Source of the DNA: Candidatus Gastranaerophilales bacterium
GTDB lineage: Bacteria > Cyanobacteriota > Vampirovibrionia > Gastranaerophilales > Gastranaerophilaceae
Assembly: GCA_928722015.1 (NCBI GenBank)
Contig: CAKMWI010000008.1
Location: 62,001 to 126,000 of the forward strand
Direction of reading: 5' to 3'
DNA: 64,000 bases
Shown here: positions 1 to 7,221 of the stretch, piece by piece
How the letters are laid out: every line of letters begins with the position of its first letter
How positions within the stretch are numbered: position 1 is the first letter of the stretch
Made by a program: the position numbers and the translations under genes
Notes under the pieces: model-generated
Told to the model about the DNA's origin: nothing
Seen by the model: only the letters and a program-made list of their open reading frames with translations
The model's database searches: none

Positions 1-39
1 AAAATATAGAAAAATAAACAAAACGTAATATTTTTCATA

Positions 40-66
40 AGTAAAGTGGTGTAAGATTTTGTAAAG
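40..66. promoter_or_regulatory. HLR1-like repeat upstream of rpaB (candidate RpaB autoregulatory site)
   Basis: Three GTAA cores start at 41, 51 and 61, an exact 10-bp period. Read on the minus strand the last two give TTTACAAA-AT-CTTACACC. The cyanobacterial HLR1 consensus is (G/T)TTACA(T/A)(T/A)-N2-(G/T)TTACA(T/A)(T/A). The first half matches fully; the second keeps TTACA but misses the flanks. The site lies 18-44 bp before the rpaB start, just ahead of its Shine-Dalgarno, so negative autoregulation is the likeliest role if it is real. Binding is inferred. Confidence 0.5.
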
Positions 67-83
67 TAAGTAAGGAAAAGACT

Positions 84-833
84 ATGTCAGAAAATGTTGA
101 AGTGGCTAATGAAACTGAGGATCGTCAAAGAATTCTTTTAGCAGATGATGAATCCAGTATAAGACGTATTTTAGAAACTCGTTTAAAAATGGCCGGATAT
201 GATGTTTATACAGCGCAAGATGGAGAAGAAGCGGTAGCTGCATTTAATAAGTATAATCCGGATTTAGTAGTTTTAGATGTAATGATGCCAAAAATGGATG
301 GTTATGGCGTTACAAGGGAGATTAGAAGATCTTCAGATGTTCCTATTATTATTTTAACAGCTCTTGGTGATGTATCTGAAAGAATTACCGGTCTGGAATT
401 AGGTGCGGATGATTATGTTATCAAGCCATTCAGTCCAAAGGAATTAGAGGCCAGAGTAAAGGCTGTTTTACGTAGAACAAATAATCGAGAAATGGTTACT
501 CCATCAGGTAAAGTTACTAAAAATGTTATAACAACAGGAAATATTAAGATTGATACTGCTCGTCGTCAGGTTTATAGAAAAAATGAACGAATTAGACTTA
601 CAGGAATGGAATTTAGTTTGCTTGAACTATTAGTTAATAATTCTGGTCAAGCCTTTTCGAGAAATGAAATCTTACAGCATGTATGGGCTTATCCACCTGA
701 TCATAGGATTGATACACGTGTTGTAGACGTTCATATTTCAAGATTACGTTCAAAATTAGAAACTGATCCGGCAAATCCTGAGCTAATACTTACGGCCAGA
801 GGTATCGGTTATATGTTTCAAAGAATAAATTAA
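84..833 (+). CDS. rpaB: RpaB/Ycf27-type OmpR-family response regulator
   Basis: Two-domain response regulator of 249 residues. The receiver domain (about 15-130) has acidic residues D21/D22, phospho-acceptor D65 in the VVLDVMMPK strand, T92 and K114. The OmpR/PhoB winged-helix domain (about 145-247) ends in ARGIGYMFQRIN. The runs ESSIRRILETRL, GLELGADDYV and RLTGMEFSLLELLV are those of cyanobacterial RpaB and plastid Ycf27, closer than to PhoB or generic OmpR. In cyanobacteria the partner kinase is NblS/Hik33, which is not in this window, and the binding site is HLR1; HLR1-like repeats lie upstream of this gene, at 5319 and at 49369. The start is preceded by TAAGGAAAAG. The gene is followed by its own terminator, so it is monocistronic downstream. 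Confidence 0.93.
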   Translation: MSENVEVANETEDRQRILLADDESSIRRILETRLKMAGYDVYTAQDGEEAVAAFNKYNPDLVVLDVMMPKMDGYGVTREIRRSSDVPIIILTALGDVSERITGLELGADDYVIKPFSPKELEARVKAVLRRTNNREMVTPSGKVTKNVITTGNIKIDTARRQVYRKNERIRLTGMEFSLLELLVNNSGQAFSRNEILQHVWAYPPDHRIDTRVVDVHISRLRSKLETDPANPELILTARGIGYMFQRIN

Positions 834-842
834 TAATAAGAA

Positions 843-870
843 AGGCTCTGCAAATGAGCCTCTTTTATTT
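843..870 (+). terminator. Rho-independent terminator of rpaB
   Basis: AGGCTC (843-848) pairs with GAGCCT (856-861) around a 7-nt loop, followed by a T-rich run (862-870). It begins 10 bp after the rpaB stop codon. Confidence 0.8.
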
Positions 871-906
871 TAAGAGTATACTTTTATTTAACTTTATTGT
901 TTTTAT

Positions 907-1308
907 ATGTTTAAAAAAGAAATTATTATTATTAGTTTTATTTTAATGCTTATTGCTCTATTTAATATTAAAAGGGATGAACTTTTTGTTTGTAAGGCTA
1001 AATTGAATATGTGCAAAATTTCTAGTGTTAATATGTTTAATATAGAGCAATCCAGATATATCTTTATAGCAGATAATATTGTCGGGACAAAAGTTGAAAA
1101 ATATAGAAAAGTTAGACGCAGAAGACATCGTTCACCGAGAACTCTTACAAGGTATAGATTAATAGTGATTGATAAATCAGGTAAAACTTCTACAATATTT
1201 GATGATTATTCCTATGAATCATTAGCTAATAATACTGGTGTAATGATTATGAAATGTTTAAGAAATGAAAATTATCCTTGTGTATTTAAGAAATACCATA
1301 ATGAATAA
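907..1308 (+). CDS. Small single-pass membrane protein with a Cys pair, unknown function
   Basis: 133 residues. One hydrophobic N-terminal helix (about 5-20) precedes a basic soluble part with a stretch of consecutive Arg/Lys near residues 66-78. After the helix it reads FVCKAKLNMCKIS, followed by a segment ending in GTKV. This aligns by eye with two other proteins in the window (12499-13017 and 13082-13582), which carry CDKNLEC and CDRNFSC at the same place and a following G-x-TK. It lacks the second membrane helix those two have. I do not recognise the family. The soluble part is probably extracytoplasmic, so the cysteines could form a disulfide (inference). No clear Shine-Dalgarno is seen. 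Confidence 0.65.
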   Translation: MFKKEIIIISFILMLIALFNIKRDELFVCKAKLNMCKISSVNMFNIEQSRYIFIADNIVGTKVEKYRKVRRRRHRSPRTLTRYRLIVIDKSGKTSTIFDDYSYESLANNTGVMIMKCLRNENYPCVFKKYHNE

Positions 1309-1358
1309 TTACCTCTTGATTTTAGCTTTTTTTTTGATAATATAGAATTACACGAGAT

Positions 1359-1435
1359 GGCGGGTGTCGCCAAGCGGTTAAGGCCTCGGATTGTGGTTCC
1401 GATATGCGTGGGTTCGAATCCCATCACCCGCCCCA
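1359..1435 (+). tRNA. tRNA-His (GTG)
   Basis: Full cloverleaf. The acceptor arm GCGGGTG (1360-1366) pairs with CACCCGC (1425-1431), with the extra G-1 at 1359 facing discriminator C at 1432, the hallmark of tRNA-His. Anticodon stem TCGGA/TCCGA encloses the loop TTGTGGT, with anticodon GTG at 1393-1395. The T-arm is GGGTTCGAATCCC. CCA (1433-1435) is encoded in the DNA. Confidence 0.95.
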
Positions 1436-1448
1436 TTTTTTAGAAGTG

Positions 1449-1754
1449 ATGTTAGAGAATTTTCGAAGTAAAGGGTATTATAAATTTGGCGGTGTTATTT
1501 CTTGGATTATAGCACCGTTAGCTTTGTATTGTATCATATATGCAAAATTACCTCATGGCTTTGCTTCTCTTGGTGCAGGATTCTTAAGTGTTTTCTTTTT
1601 TTTAGGATTAGTAATATTGTATGCCATACTGTTATTAACAGCTATATTTGATTTCAAACGTATTGTAGATAAGTCAACAAACAATATTATTGATACAGGC
1701 TATATTTTAGGACTTATTACGATTATATCTTTTATTTGTATAATTGTATTTTAG
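1449..1754 (+). CDS. Small integral membrane protein, unknown function
   Basis: 101 residues with three or four hydrophobic helices (about 15-30, 35-65 and 75-100), and short charged ends and loops. The open frame extends back into tRNA-His (to 1404), so the ATG at 1449 is the only sensible start; it is preceded by TAGAAG. Nothing specific is recognisable. It may be co-transcribed with the tRNA, which has no terminator of its own. Confidence 0.6.
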   Translation: MLENFRSKGYYKFGGVISWIIAPLALYCIIYAKLPHGFASLGAGFLSVFFFLGLVILYAILLLTAIFDFKRIVDKSTNNIIDTGYILGLITIISFICIIVF

Positions 1755-1792
1755 TAGCATTTTAATTGTGTTTATAGTATATTCATCATGTA

Positions 1793-1851
1793 GCAGGTGA
1801 TGAGCTAACTTCACACAATAAGGTTCGAAGTTCAACCCATTGCTTGCCCCA
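1793..1851 (+). ncRNA. Degenerate tRNA-like sequence (possible tRNA remnant or small RNA)
   Basis: The 7 bases GCAGGTG (1793-1799) can pair with TGCTTGC (1841-1847), using three G-U pairs, followed by C and CCA exactly as in a tRNA 3' end. GGTT...AACC forms a T-arm-like stem, but with an 8-nt loop. Total length is only 59 nt, about 15 short, and no normal anticodon arm can be drawn. A strong terminator follows at 1864, which suggests the locus is or was transcribed. It could be a decayed tRNA or a tRNA-like small RNA. Confidence 0.35.
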
Positions 1852-1863
1852 TTTAACAAATTT

Positions 1864-1883
1864 GACCCTTCGGGGTCTTTTTT
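1864..1883 (+). terminator. Rho-independent terminator with UUCG tetraloop
   Basis: GACCC (1864-1868) and GGGTC (1873-1877) close a TTCG tetraloop, followed by TTTTTT. No protein-coding gene ends here, so it serves the tRNA-like locus and/or the membrane protein ending at 1754. Confidence 0.85.
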
Positions 1884-2082
1884 GTTGCTACGATTGGTTT
1901 TTAAGGTGTAATAAAGAGAGTGCTTTGCGTATGACAGATGGTGCGATTATTTTGGGCAAAAGGATGGATACGCTCTTTCTGCTTGTGTTAGGGTATTTTT
2001 GGCTTGGTTCAAACTGTATGATTCCTCCGGGCAAAGTGAGTCGTTTGAGGTTTTTAAAAATTCTGTAGATTATTAATAATAT
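1884..2082. other. Gene-free stretch with slightly higher GC
   Basis: About 200 bp between a terminator and the acetyltransferase stop. A 74-codon open frame (1844-2068) crosses it but starts inside the tRNA-like sequence, runs through the terminator, has no ribosome binding site and encodes no recognisable protein. The bases are visibly less AT-rich than neighbouring spacers. I see no inverted repeats or transposase fragments. Confidence 0.4.
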
Positions 2083-2610
2083 TTAATGTTGTATAATAAT
2101 TTTTTCTAAACTTACAATACTATACCAATGATTAAATTTATAGCCACATTTATGATATTCTCCAATTTGCTTAAATCCAAGATGCTTATGAAAATTTAAG
2201 CTATTAAAGTCTAAATATTCGTCTTTTGGTTTTGTTGGAATAGCAACATTGGCATATAAGTTTGTTATACCCATAGCTTTTAATGTTGTTTCTAAATGGG
2301 TATATAAAAGTTTACCGATTCCTTGTTTTTTGTATTCTTTGTTAACATAAACTGATAATTCAACTGAGTATTTGTAGGCTTCTCTACTACCTAATGCTCC
2401 GGCGTATGCATAGCCTAATATTTCATTATTAATGCAAGCAACTAAATAGGGGTATGATTCTAGAGTCTTTTTTATCCTATTTTTAAATTCTTCTAAGCTT
2501 GGAATTGTGTATTCAAAGGAAATTGCAGTATTAAGAATATAGTATTTATAAATTTTTAAAATTTCTGCAGCATCATCAATAACTGCTGTTCTGATTATAA
2601 TATTATCCAT
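2083..2610 (-). CDS. GNAT N-acetyltransferase, phosphinothricin acetyltransferase-like
   Basis: 175 residues. It has the GNAT fold in PAT/MnaT form: N-terminal IIIRTAVIDDAAEILKIY, acetyl-CoA motif A around 100-122 (ELSVYV...KKQGIGKLLY, with the Q-x-x-G-x-G pyrophosphate loop) and motif B FHKHLGFKQIG near 142-152. Relatives acetylate the free amino group of small compounds such as phosphinothricin or methionine sulfoximine; the substrate here is unknown. It is last in the minus-strand run behind the beta-lactamase, with a 70-bp gap. No Shine-Dalgarno is visible; a GATAAT box ends about 9 nt before the ATG, so a separate, nearly leaderless transcript is possible. Confidence 0.82.
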   Translation of the reverse strand: MDNIIIRTAVIDDAAEILKIYKYYILNTAISFEYTIPSLEEFKNRIKKTLESYPYLVACINNEILGYAYAGALGSREAYKYSVELSVYVNKEYKKQGIGKLLYTHLETTLKAMGITNLYANVAIPTKPKDEYLDFNSLNFHKHLGFKQIGEYHKCGYKFNHWYSIVSLEKIIIQH

Positions 2611-2680
2611 ATTTTTGATATTATCATGAACATAAGTTTGAGATTAAGGCATTCGGTATTATAAGTTTATTTAATGGTTT

Positions 2681-3571
2681 TTACTGTTTTGAATAATGTT
2701 TGTATATGATGTTTGAAATAGTACTAATTATTTTAGCATTATCGTCATCTGACATATTTGAATCTTTAATCATAACGGCTATATAATAAACAGTGCCATC
2801 AGATAAAACGACATATCCAGCATCATTATCTGCAATTTTTATTCCTTGCGGTGTTCTTGAACCAGATCCTGTTTTATGATAGAGAGTTATGTTGCTTGGA
2901 AGCCCTGCTTTTAATTTATTTGAGCCTGTTGTTGTTTGCCCCATTAAGGTATCTAAATAGATAAGATGTTGTTTAGATAGAAAATTTGTTTCTTTTATAT
3001 ATTTCATAATTAATATAATATCTTTAGGTGTTGATTTGTTTAGGTATTGAGCAGCTATTTCTCTGTTCATTTTTTTCTCATTAACTGATATTTCTATATT
3101 TGTAAACCCAATGTTATGGACAAATTTTTCTAGTTGATTTATACCTCCGGTATATTCAATCAGAATATCGCAAGCATTATTATCACTTTCACAAATCATA
3201 TATTTTAATAGCTCGGCAATGCTTATCCGAATAGGATAGGTGGTATATTTTTTCAGCATTGGACTATAAGTATTTGTGTCAATCATATTTTTTTTGACTG
3301 TTAATTGTTGATTTAGAGGTATATTTTTATTTTCTAAGTCTTTTAAAACTTTTATAGCTACAAAATATTTAAAAATACTTAGCATCGGGTACTTTTTATT
3401 ATTTATAGTTGTAATTTTGTTGTCTTTTGCAACAGCTATTCCAATAGCCCCATTAAACTTACTCATACTTAAGTATTTTTTCAGTTTATAATTTAATGAG
3501 TTTGTGAATACTATACTTGCAAGTATAAATAATAAAATAAATGCAGCTATAAATATTTTATTTTTGAACAT
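2681..3571 (-). CDS. Class A serine beta-lactamase (PER/CfxA-like subgroup)
   Basis: 296 residues with an N-terminal hydrophobic export or anchor helix (5-24). All class A motifs are present: S65-I-F-K68 (Ambler 70-73), S129-D-N131 (130-132), the omega-loop Glu in NEKKMN (E165, Ambler 166, with N at 170) followed by AAQYLN as in the A2 subgroup, and K233-T-G235 (234-236). It is therefore predicted to be an active periplasmic or membrane-tethered penicillinase/cephalosporinase. It starts 11 bp after the pitA stop, so it appears to be transcribed with the phosphate operon, an unusual setting. No mobile element flanks it, so it looks like a resident chromosomal gene. Confidence 0.9.
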   Translation of the reverse strand: MFKNKIFIAAFILLFILASIVFTNSLNYKLKKYLSMSKFNGAIGIAVAKDNKITTINNKKYPMLSIFKYFVAIKVLKDLENKNIPLNQQLTVKKNMIDTNTYSPMLKKYTTYPIRISIAELLKYMICESDNNACDILIEYTGGINQLEKFVHNIGFTNIEISVNEKKMNREIAAQYLNKSTPKDIILIMKYIKETNFLSKQHLIYLDTLMGQTTTGSNKLKAGLPSNITLYHKTGSGSRTPQGIKIADNDAGYVVLSDGTVYYIAVMIKDSNMSDDDNAKIISTISNIIYKHYSKQ

Positions 3572-3582
3572 AATTCTGATTT

Positions 3583-4602
3583 TTATCTTACGACTTTATA
3601 GATTAAGTAGTAGATTATTGAAGAAATTATCATACATGCAGGAATTGTTAGAATCCATGCAATAACAATATTTCCAACGATTCTCCATTTTACAGCATGT
3701 GCATGTAGTGTTGAGCCGACTCCCATAATTGCTGTAGATATGACATGAGTTGTACTTAGAGGAATTCCAAAATGCGATGCCGTTAATATTAACGCGGCAG
3801 CAGAAGTTTCAGCTGCAAAACCGTGTATAGGTTTTAATTTTATGATTTTGTGTCCCATTGTTTTTATAATTTTCCAGCCGCCATTCATTGTTCCGGCTGC
3901 CATTGTAAGAGCACAGGCAATAATTACATATATAGGAATATCAAAGTCTCCTGCAGCATTTTTATGTAAGAGACCTCCTGCTAATAGTGCCAGTGTAATT
4001 ATCCCCATTGTTTTTTGGGCATCATTTGAGCCATGGCTCAATGCCATTAATCCAGAAGACAAAAGTTGAAGCTTTCTAAATCGTTTATTTACTGTTCCCG
4101 GATGAGCTCGGGTAATAAGTACTATCCAGGTTATAATAAGCATAAGAAGAAATCCTGCACAAAACCCCAAAATTGGTGATGTAAACATTGGGATGATTAC
4201 TTTATCGATAAGAGTATTGAAATGAATCGCTTCAATTCCTGCTTTTACTATTGTTGCACCCAGCAGACCACCAATAAGTGCATGAGATGAACTTGAAGGT
4301 AATCCGAGATACCATGTCAATAAATTCCACAATACAGAAGCTAATAATGCGCAGAAAATGACTGTAAGAGTTATCATTTCAGAATTCACAATTCCTGAAC
4401 CTATGGTTTTAGCAACATGGGTTCCAGTTAAAGCTCCTATAAATTCCAGACTTGCACCAAATAACACTGCTTGTTTTGGTGAAAGAACTTTTGTTGATAC
4501 AACCGTTGCTATTGCATTTGCGCAATCGTGGAATCCGTTGATAAATTCAAAAATAAGTGCAATTATAACTACTGCAAATAATAATATTATTGTTATTGTC
4601 AT
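3583..4602 (-). CDS. pit: PitA-family inorganic phosphate transporter
   Basis: 339 residues, about 9-10 membrane helices. It has the two inverted PHO4/Pit signatures: GFHDCANAIATVV near residues 23-35 and SHGSNDAQKTMGI near 189-201. The family performs low-affinity phosphate (metal-phosphate) symport in the inner membrane. It lies 9 bp downstream of the DUF47 gene, the usual Pit accessory pairing. The operon promoter carries an HLR1-like repeat. Confidence 0.93.
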   Translation of the reverse strand: MTITIILLFAVVIIALIFEFINGFHDCANAIATVVSTKVLSPKQAVLFGASLEFIGALTGTHVAKTIGSGIVNSEMITLTVIFCALLASVLWNLLTWYLGLPSSSSHALIGGLLGATIVKAGIEAIHFNTLIDKVIIPMFTSPILGFCAGFLLMLIITWIVLITRAHPGTVNKRFRKLQLLSSGLMALSHGSNDAQKTMGIITLALLAGGLLHKNAAGDFDIPIYVIIACALTMAAGTMNGGWKIIKTMGHKIIKLKPIHGFAAETSAAALILTASHFGIPLSTTHVISTAIMGVGSTLHAHAVKWRIVGNIVIAWILTIPACMIISSIIYYLIYKVVR

Positions 4603-4611
4603 TTTTACTTC

Positions 4612-5253
4612 CTAGCTTTGTTTTAAAACAACATTTAAAATTGTATCTGATACATAAAAACAAGCATCGAGTGCATTTTCAATTTCTTTGTATATATCTC
4701 TAAGTTTTATAACTTCTAGAGCATCATATTTTCCTGAAAATAATTCATACATTGCTTTTCTGTGAATTTCATCACCATGAGACTCAAGTTCTTTCATTGC
4801 AATGTTTGCAGCTGTAATTTCTTCTACGTTGCTTACTTTTTTAAATTTTTTAATTATTTTTCCCAACTGTTCTGTTGCTTGAACTAAAGTAAAGGCCTGT
4901 TCTTTCATTTCATCAGTGTATTCAGTTAATCTGTACACTTCTAAATTTAAACAGGCTTTTACAATTCGTTTATTAATTTTTCGTAATTGAACTGCAATAT
5001 ATTGTATATCTTCTCTTTCTATAGGGGTTATAAAACTTTTATTCAATTGTTTAAGTGTTAATTTGAATGATATTGAACCCTTTTTTCTATATTTTAGAGC
5101 TTTTTCTTTTTGTTCTTCCGTGAGTTTATTTTTCATTATTTCGTCATATAATTTGGCAGTTTCAATACAAATGTCCGAGCTGTCTTGAAACAGCGTAAAA
5201 AACATTGTATCCTCCGGTGGCATGATGTATGACATTAAATTGAATTTTGGCAT
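4612..5253 (-). CDS. DUF47 family PhoU-like regulator of Pit
   Basis: 213 residues, all-helical, with the DUF47/PhoU-like pattern (LTLKQLNKSFITPIEREDIQ near 65-84 and ELESHGDEIHRKAMYELFSG near 158-177). In other bacteria these proteins are encoded next to pit and modulate phosphate uptake. The start is set at 5253 because AAGGAGGG lies 5 bp upstream; an upstream in-frame ATG at 5274 would put the Shine-Dalgarno inside the gene. It is the first gene of the minus-strand operon. Confidence 0.9.
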   Translation of the reverse strand: MPKFNLMSYIMPPEDTMFFTLFQDSSDICIETAKLYDEIMKNKLTEEQKEKALKYRKKGSISFKLTLKQLNKSFITPIEREDIQYIAVQLRKINKRIVKACLNLEVYRLTEYTDEMKEQAFTLVQATEQLGKIIKKFKKVSNVEEITAANIAMKELESHGDEIHRKAMYELFSGKYDALEVIKLRDIYKEIENALDACFYVSDTILNVVLKQS

Positions 5254-5286
5254 AAATCCCTCCTTTTTGTCCACACACGCACAGCA

Positions 5287-5314
5287 TATATAAAAAATGT
5301 TTTTTAATAAACAA
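5287..5314 (-). promoter_or_regulatory. Predicted promoter of the phosphate operon
   Basis: On the minus strand, TTGTTT (5314-5309) and TATATA (5292-5287) are separated by 16 bp. Transcription would start near 5280, about 27 nt ahead of the DUF47 start codon. The HLR1-like repeat abuts the -35 side, the geometry of an activator site. Confidence 0.5.
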
Positions 5315-5318
5315 TTCT

Positions 5319-5336
5319 GTTACAATATGTTACATC
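5319..5336 (+). promoter_or_regulatory. HLR1-like element between the pit operon and the methyltransferase gene
   Basis: GTTACAAT-AT-GTTACATC matches the HLR1 consensus (G/T)TTACA(T/A)(T/A)-N2-(G/T)TTACA(T/A)(T/A) at every defined position but the last. It is almost equidistant from the two divergent starts: 65 bp from 5253 and 67 bp from 5404. OmpR-family Pho regulators also use TTACA-like direct repeats, so a Pho-type regulator remains possible given the phosphate target. Confidence 0.6.
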
Positions 5337-5403
5337 TGATATTTTTAATCTTACATAAAATATGTTCTTATATTTTTTTTGATAAAATTATATTGGAGGG
5401 GGT

Positions 5404-7161
5404 ATGGAAAAAAATATTATTTCCACAGCAACAATAAATAATTGGGCTCGACTGGGAGTGGATGCCGAAGATATAAATAATAAATTATCTAAAAGGGCTA
5501 ACAAAAGATGTTCTGTAAAAAATATAATCCCTCTTGAGTATTTTAGTGATAAAAAGAATATGATTTTGTTAGATAGGATTATCTCTTACGTAAAGGAAAA
5601 TAATTGTAATATCCGTTCTATTATTTATACACTGGCAATTAAATTTCTAATAAATATGGGGCTTGTTGAGTTAGATTCTAAATATAAAATTATTTCAAGA
5701 AATAAATATCTGGGGACTATATTAGAAGAATATGGCACGTCTATTGATAAAATATTGTTAAATATGGAGTATCCTCTTCAGGAACGAGATTTTCTGGGAC
5801 TTGTATATCAGTCTTTATTAAAAGAAGGTACTAAGAATGTTAAGGGAGCATATTATACTCCGGAGATTATTCTGGATTTTATAAAAGATAAATTACGAGA
5901 TGATTCTGTGTATCTTGATCCTTGCTGTGGAACAGGAAGTTTTCTGCTTGCGGCTGCAGAAAAAATTGTTAACCCTGAAAATTTGTACGGTTGTGATATT
6001 GATGAAAATGCTTGTTTTATTTCTAAAATAAATTTAATTGTAAAATATAGAAATATTGAGTTTAATCCTAAAATTTTTAATATGGATTTTATATCTGAAA
6101 AAAAACTTTTGAAAGATGTAAAATTTGATGTAATAGCAACAAATCCTCCATGGGGTGCGATGACGAAAGACAATTATTGTTCGTTATATCCTGAAATTAG
6201 TTCGAATGAATCTTTTTCATATTTTATTGTGAAGTCGTACTCATTTATCAAAGAAAACGGCTATTGTGCATTTGTGTTGCCTGAATCAGTTTTAAATGTT
6301 GCAGTCCATAAAGATATTAGAGAATTTATTTTAAATAAATATTGTTTAAAGTCCATTTATTTTTTAGGTAGAACTTTTGAGGGTGTATTGACAAATGTTG
6401 TATTTTTAGAGCTTTTTAAGTCCTCAGATACAGATAATATAAAAATTGTTAAAAATGAGTGTGAAAATTTTGTTTCATCAGGTGTCTATAAAAATAATAA
6501 GAATTTTACATTTTCGCTGATGACTAATAGGGATGCAGAGATTATAAATAAAATATATTTAAATGAGTATGAAACTCTGAGTAACAGTTTTTGGGGGCTT
6601 GGTATTGTAACCGGTAATAATAGAAAGCATCTTAAACATTCTTCTACAACTGGTGAAGAACCTATTTATACAGGAAAGGAGATTTCAAAGTATTTTTTAC
6701 GTCCTGCAAAAAATTTTGTTCTGTATAACAGGGCTTTATATCAGCAAACAGCTCCGGATTCTCTATATAGAGCAAAAGAAAAACTTGTTTATAAATTTAT
6801 ATCGAAAAATCTTGTCTTTGCGTATGATAATCAAGGAAGTTTATTTTTAAATAGTGCTAATATTTTAATTCCAAATATGGAAACTCATTCTATTAAAACA
6901 GTGTTGGCATTTTTGAATTCTGAGCTTTTTAACTATATTTATATGAAAAAATTCGGAGGAATAAAAATTTTGAAATGTAATTTGCTGCAGTTACCGTTTA
7001 TTAAATTATCTGTTAGTGAAAAAGCAAAATTGGAATATTTTGTAAATGCTTTGCTGGCTAATTATGACACAGGTTTATTTAAAGAAATAGATGATTTTGT
7101 ATATAAACTTTTTAAACTGGGTAATGATGATATTAAATATATCAAGCAAATGATTTGTTAA
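5404..7161 (+). CDS. Solitary N6-adenine DNA methyltransferase with TaqI-like specificity domain
   Basis: 585 residues. Helical N-terminal region (1-140); then motif X GAYYTP (148-153), motif I LDPCCGTGSFL (171-181) for AdoMet, CDID (197-200), and motif IV NPPW (247-250), the catalytic motif of gamma-class adenine methyltransferases. The C-terminal part (about 390-570), with YTGKEISKYF and a late LNSELFNYIYMKKFGG, resembles the TaqI/Eco57I target-recognition domain. No PD-(D/E)XK nuclease motif is seen, and no endonuclease gene lies next to it, so it may be an orphan epigenetic methyltransferase or the remainder of a type IIG system. The ribosome binding site GGAGGGG ends 3 bp before the ATG. 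Confidence 0.87.
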   Translation: MEKNIISTATINNWARLGVDAEDINNKLSKRANKRCSVKNIIPLEYFSDKKNMILLDRIISYVKENNCNIRSIIYTLAIKFLINMGLVELDSKYKIISRNKYLGTILEEYGTSIDKILLNMEYPLQERDFLGLVYQSLLKEGTKNVKGAYYTPEIILDFIKDKLRDDSVYLDPCCGTGSFLLAAAEKIVNPENLYGCDIDENACFISKINLIVKYRNIEFNPKIFNMDFISEKKLLKDVKFDVIATNPPWGAMTKDNYCSLYPEISSNESFSYFIVKSYSFIKENGYCAFVLPESVLNVAVHKDIREFILNKYCLKSIYFLGRTFEGVLTNVVFLELFKSSDTDNIKIVKNECENFVSSGVYKNNKNFTFSLMTNRDAEIINKIYLNEYETLSNSFWGLGIVTGNNRKHLKHSSTTGEEPIYTGKEISKYFLRPAKNFVLYNRALYQQTAPDSLYRAKEKLVYKFISKNLVFAYDNQGSLFLNSANILIPNMETHSIKTVLAFLNSELFNYIYMKKFGGIKILKCNLLQLPFIKLSVSEKAKLEYFVNALLANYDTGLFKEIDDFVYKLFKLGNDDIKYIKQMIC

Positions 7162-7221
7162 ATGTTAATTCAAATATGGAAAATATAGTATAATTATTGT
7201 TAAATAAAAAGAAAGTAGCTT

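Noticed and set aside
1844..2068. 74-codon open frame after the tRNA-like locus
   Set aside because: It starts within the tRNA-like sequence, passes through a strong terminator, lacks a ribosome binding site and resembles no protein.
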